Of a stretch of 64,000 bases of DNA, positions 63,351 through 64,000 are shown in pieces. The stretch lies in assembly GCA_013400115.1 (NCBI GenBank), contig VXBP01004577.1, positions 992,001-1,056,000 on the forward strand. Reading direction: 5' to 3'. The number at the start of each line of letters is the position of its first letter. Within the stretch, counting starts at the first letter, position 1. Position numbers and translations under genes: made by a program. This stretch comes from Rhinopomastus cyanomelas. Its lineage: Eukaryota > Chordata > Aves > Bucerotiformes > Rhinopomastidae. The notes below the pieces were generated by a model. It worked only from the letters and a program-made list of their open reading frames with translations, was not told the DNA's origin and did not search any database.

Positions 63351-64000
63351 GAGCACCCTACAATTAACTGTCTGATCTTTAGCTCCGGGCAAGCATATGA
63401 CTAGTGTAAAACCTCCTGCAAAACTGTATGCTTTTGGAGGAGGATGTGGTCTTTGAGGTACAACCTGGGAAATCCCATATAATACAGGACGCCGAAAGCT
63501 AGTGTTGACAGATGAACCCTGAAAGCCTCTGGCCTATGTCCAGTGTTCTTACCTGAGCATCAAACTGAACCCAACGCAGCTTGGAAACCATCTCATGCCA
63601 ATAATGACTGTGGTGAAACTACTTCTAAAAACCAGAACAAAATTGTCTACTTATCTCAACAGAAATCCTGCACCTTTTGTTTTAATATGGCCTCGGGAGC
63701 AAAAAAGGAACGGGAAGGCTGAAGTCCAATGTTGCTTGAAGGACACGCTCTAAAAGCCTGGTTATCCAGACGGAACAGATGAATCTGTTACTCTTTCTCC
63801 AAATATCAACACTGCATAATTAGCAGCTGCTAAAATAATGGAAGCCAATTGAAGAAAAGCTTGGTATGGTCTACATTCATTTATTAAATACCTTCTGTTT
63901 CCAAACAGAGCTTCCCATATTTGCCGCAAAACTGTGTCACTTCATGTTCTACACAACTGAGCAAAGATGACAGGACTGGAATGAGCTATTTCCACCAGGA
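63351..64000. other. Unique sequence to the window end
   Basis: No gene, transposon or notable repeat recognised. Confidence 0.5.

Overview
The window looks like bird nuclear DNA. More than twenty pieces of CR1 LINE retrotransposon are scattered on both strands, most of them 5'-truncated and many ending in the typical (ATTCTATG)-like tail. It also holds two well-conserved exons of a vertebrate gene, long introns, AT-rich non-coding DNA and one CpG island. Most CR1 copies belong to one closely related group with the phrase 'cacaggaacacatccaggc' near the 3' end. That suggests a lineage with recent CR1 activity; woodpecker-type birds are one possibility, but this is only an inference. Nothing is prokaryotic.

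The only protein-coding gene I can support is MYO3A (class IIIA unconventional myosin with an N-terminal kinase), on the minus strand. The start-codon exon is at 15436-15618 and the next coding exon at 12118-12252. They join in phase 0 and encode residues 1-101, the N-lobe of the kinase up to the hinge. The next exon is not visible, so positions 1-12117 are an intron that runs out of the window. Upstream (higher coordinates) there is a possible 5' UTR exon (16950-17037) and a CpG island (about 23470-23960) that may be the promoter. I see no conserved coding sequence right of about 24 kb; this part is probably the spacer upstream of MYO3A.

Layout: 1-12117, MYO3A intron with CR1 pieces, a 205-base gap and a nested CR1 cluster near 8.0-8.65 kb. 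12118-15618, the two exons and their intron. 15619-23470, upstream introns or flank with a 1.3 kb old CR1 that has a damaged reverse transcriptase. 23470-23960, CpG island. 24-58.9 kb, mostly unique intergenic DNA with CR1 pieces, a tRNA-Lys/CR1 chimeric SINE-like insertion inside an older CR1 (25141-25296), and a candidate phase 1-1 exon (27169-27369). 58.96-61.8 kb, an assembly-damaged stretch with nearly identical duplicated blocks joined by single Ns. 61.8-64 kb, unique DNA with one CR1 of a different subfamily.

The best lead for something undescribed is the tRNA-Lys/CR1 chimera. The other leads are candidate untranslated or novel exons, a palindrome and nuclear-receptor-like cluster near 49.1 kb, and an AT-rich hairpin near 31.6 kb. 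All of these need searches or transcript data that I could not run.
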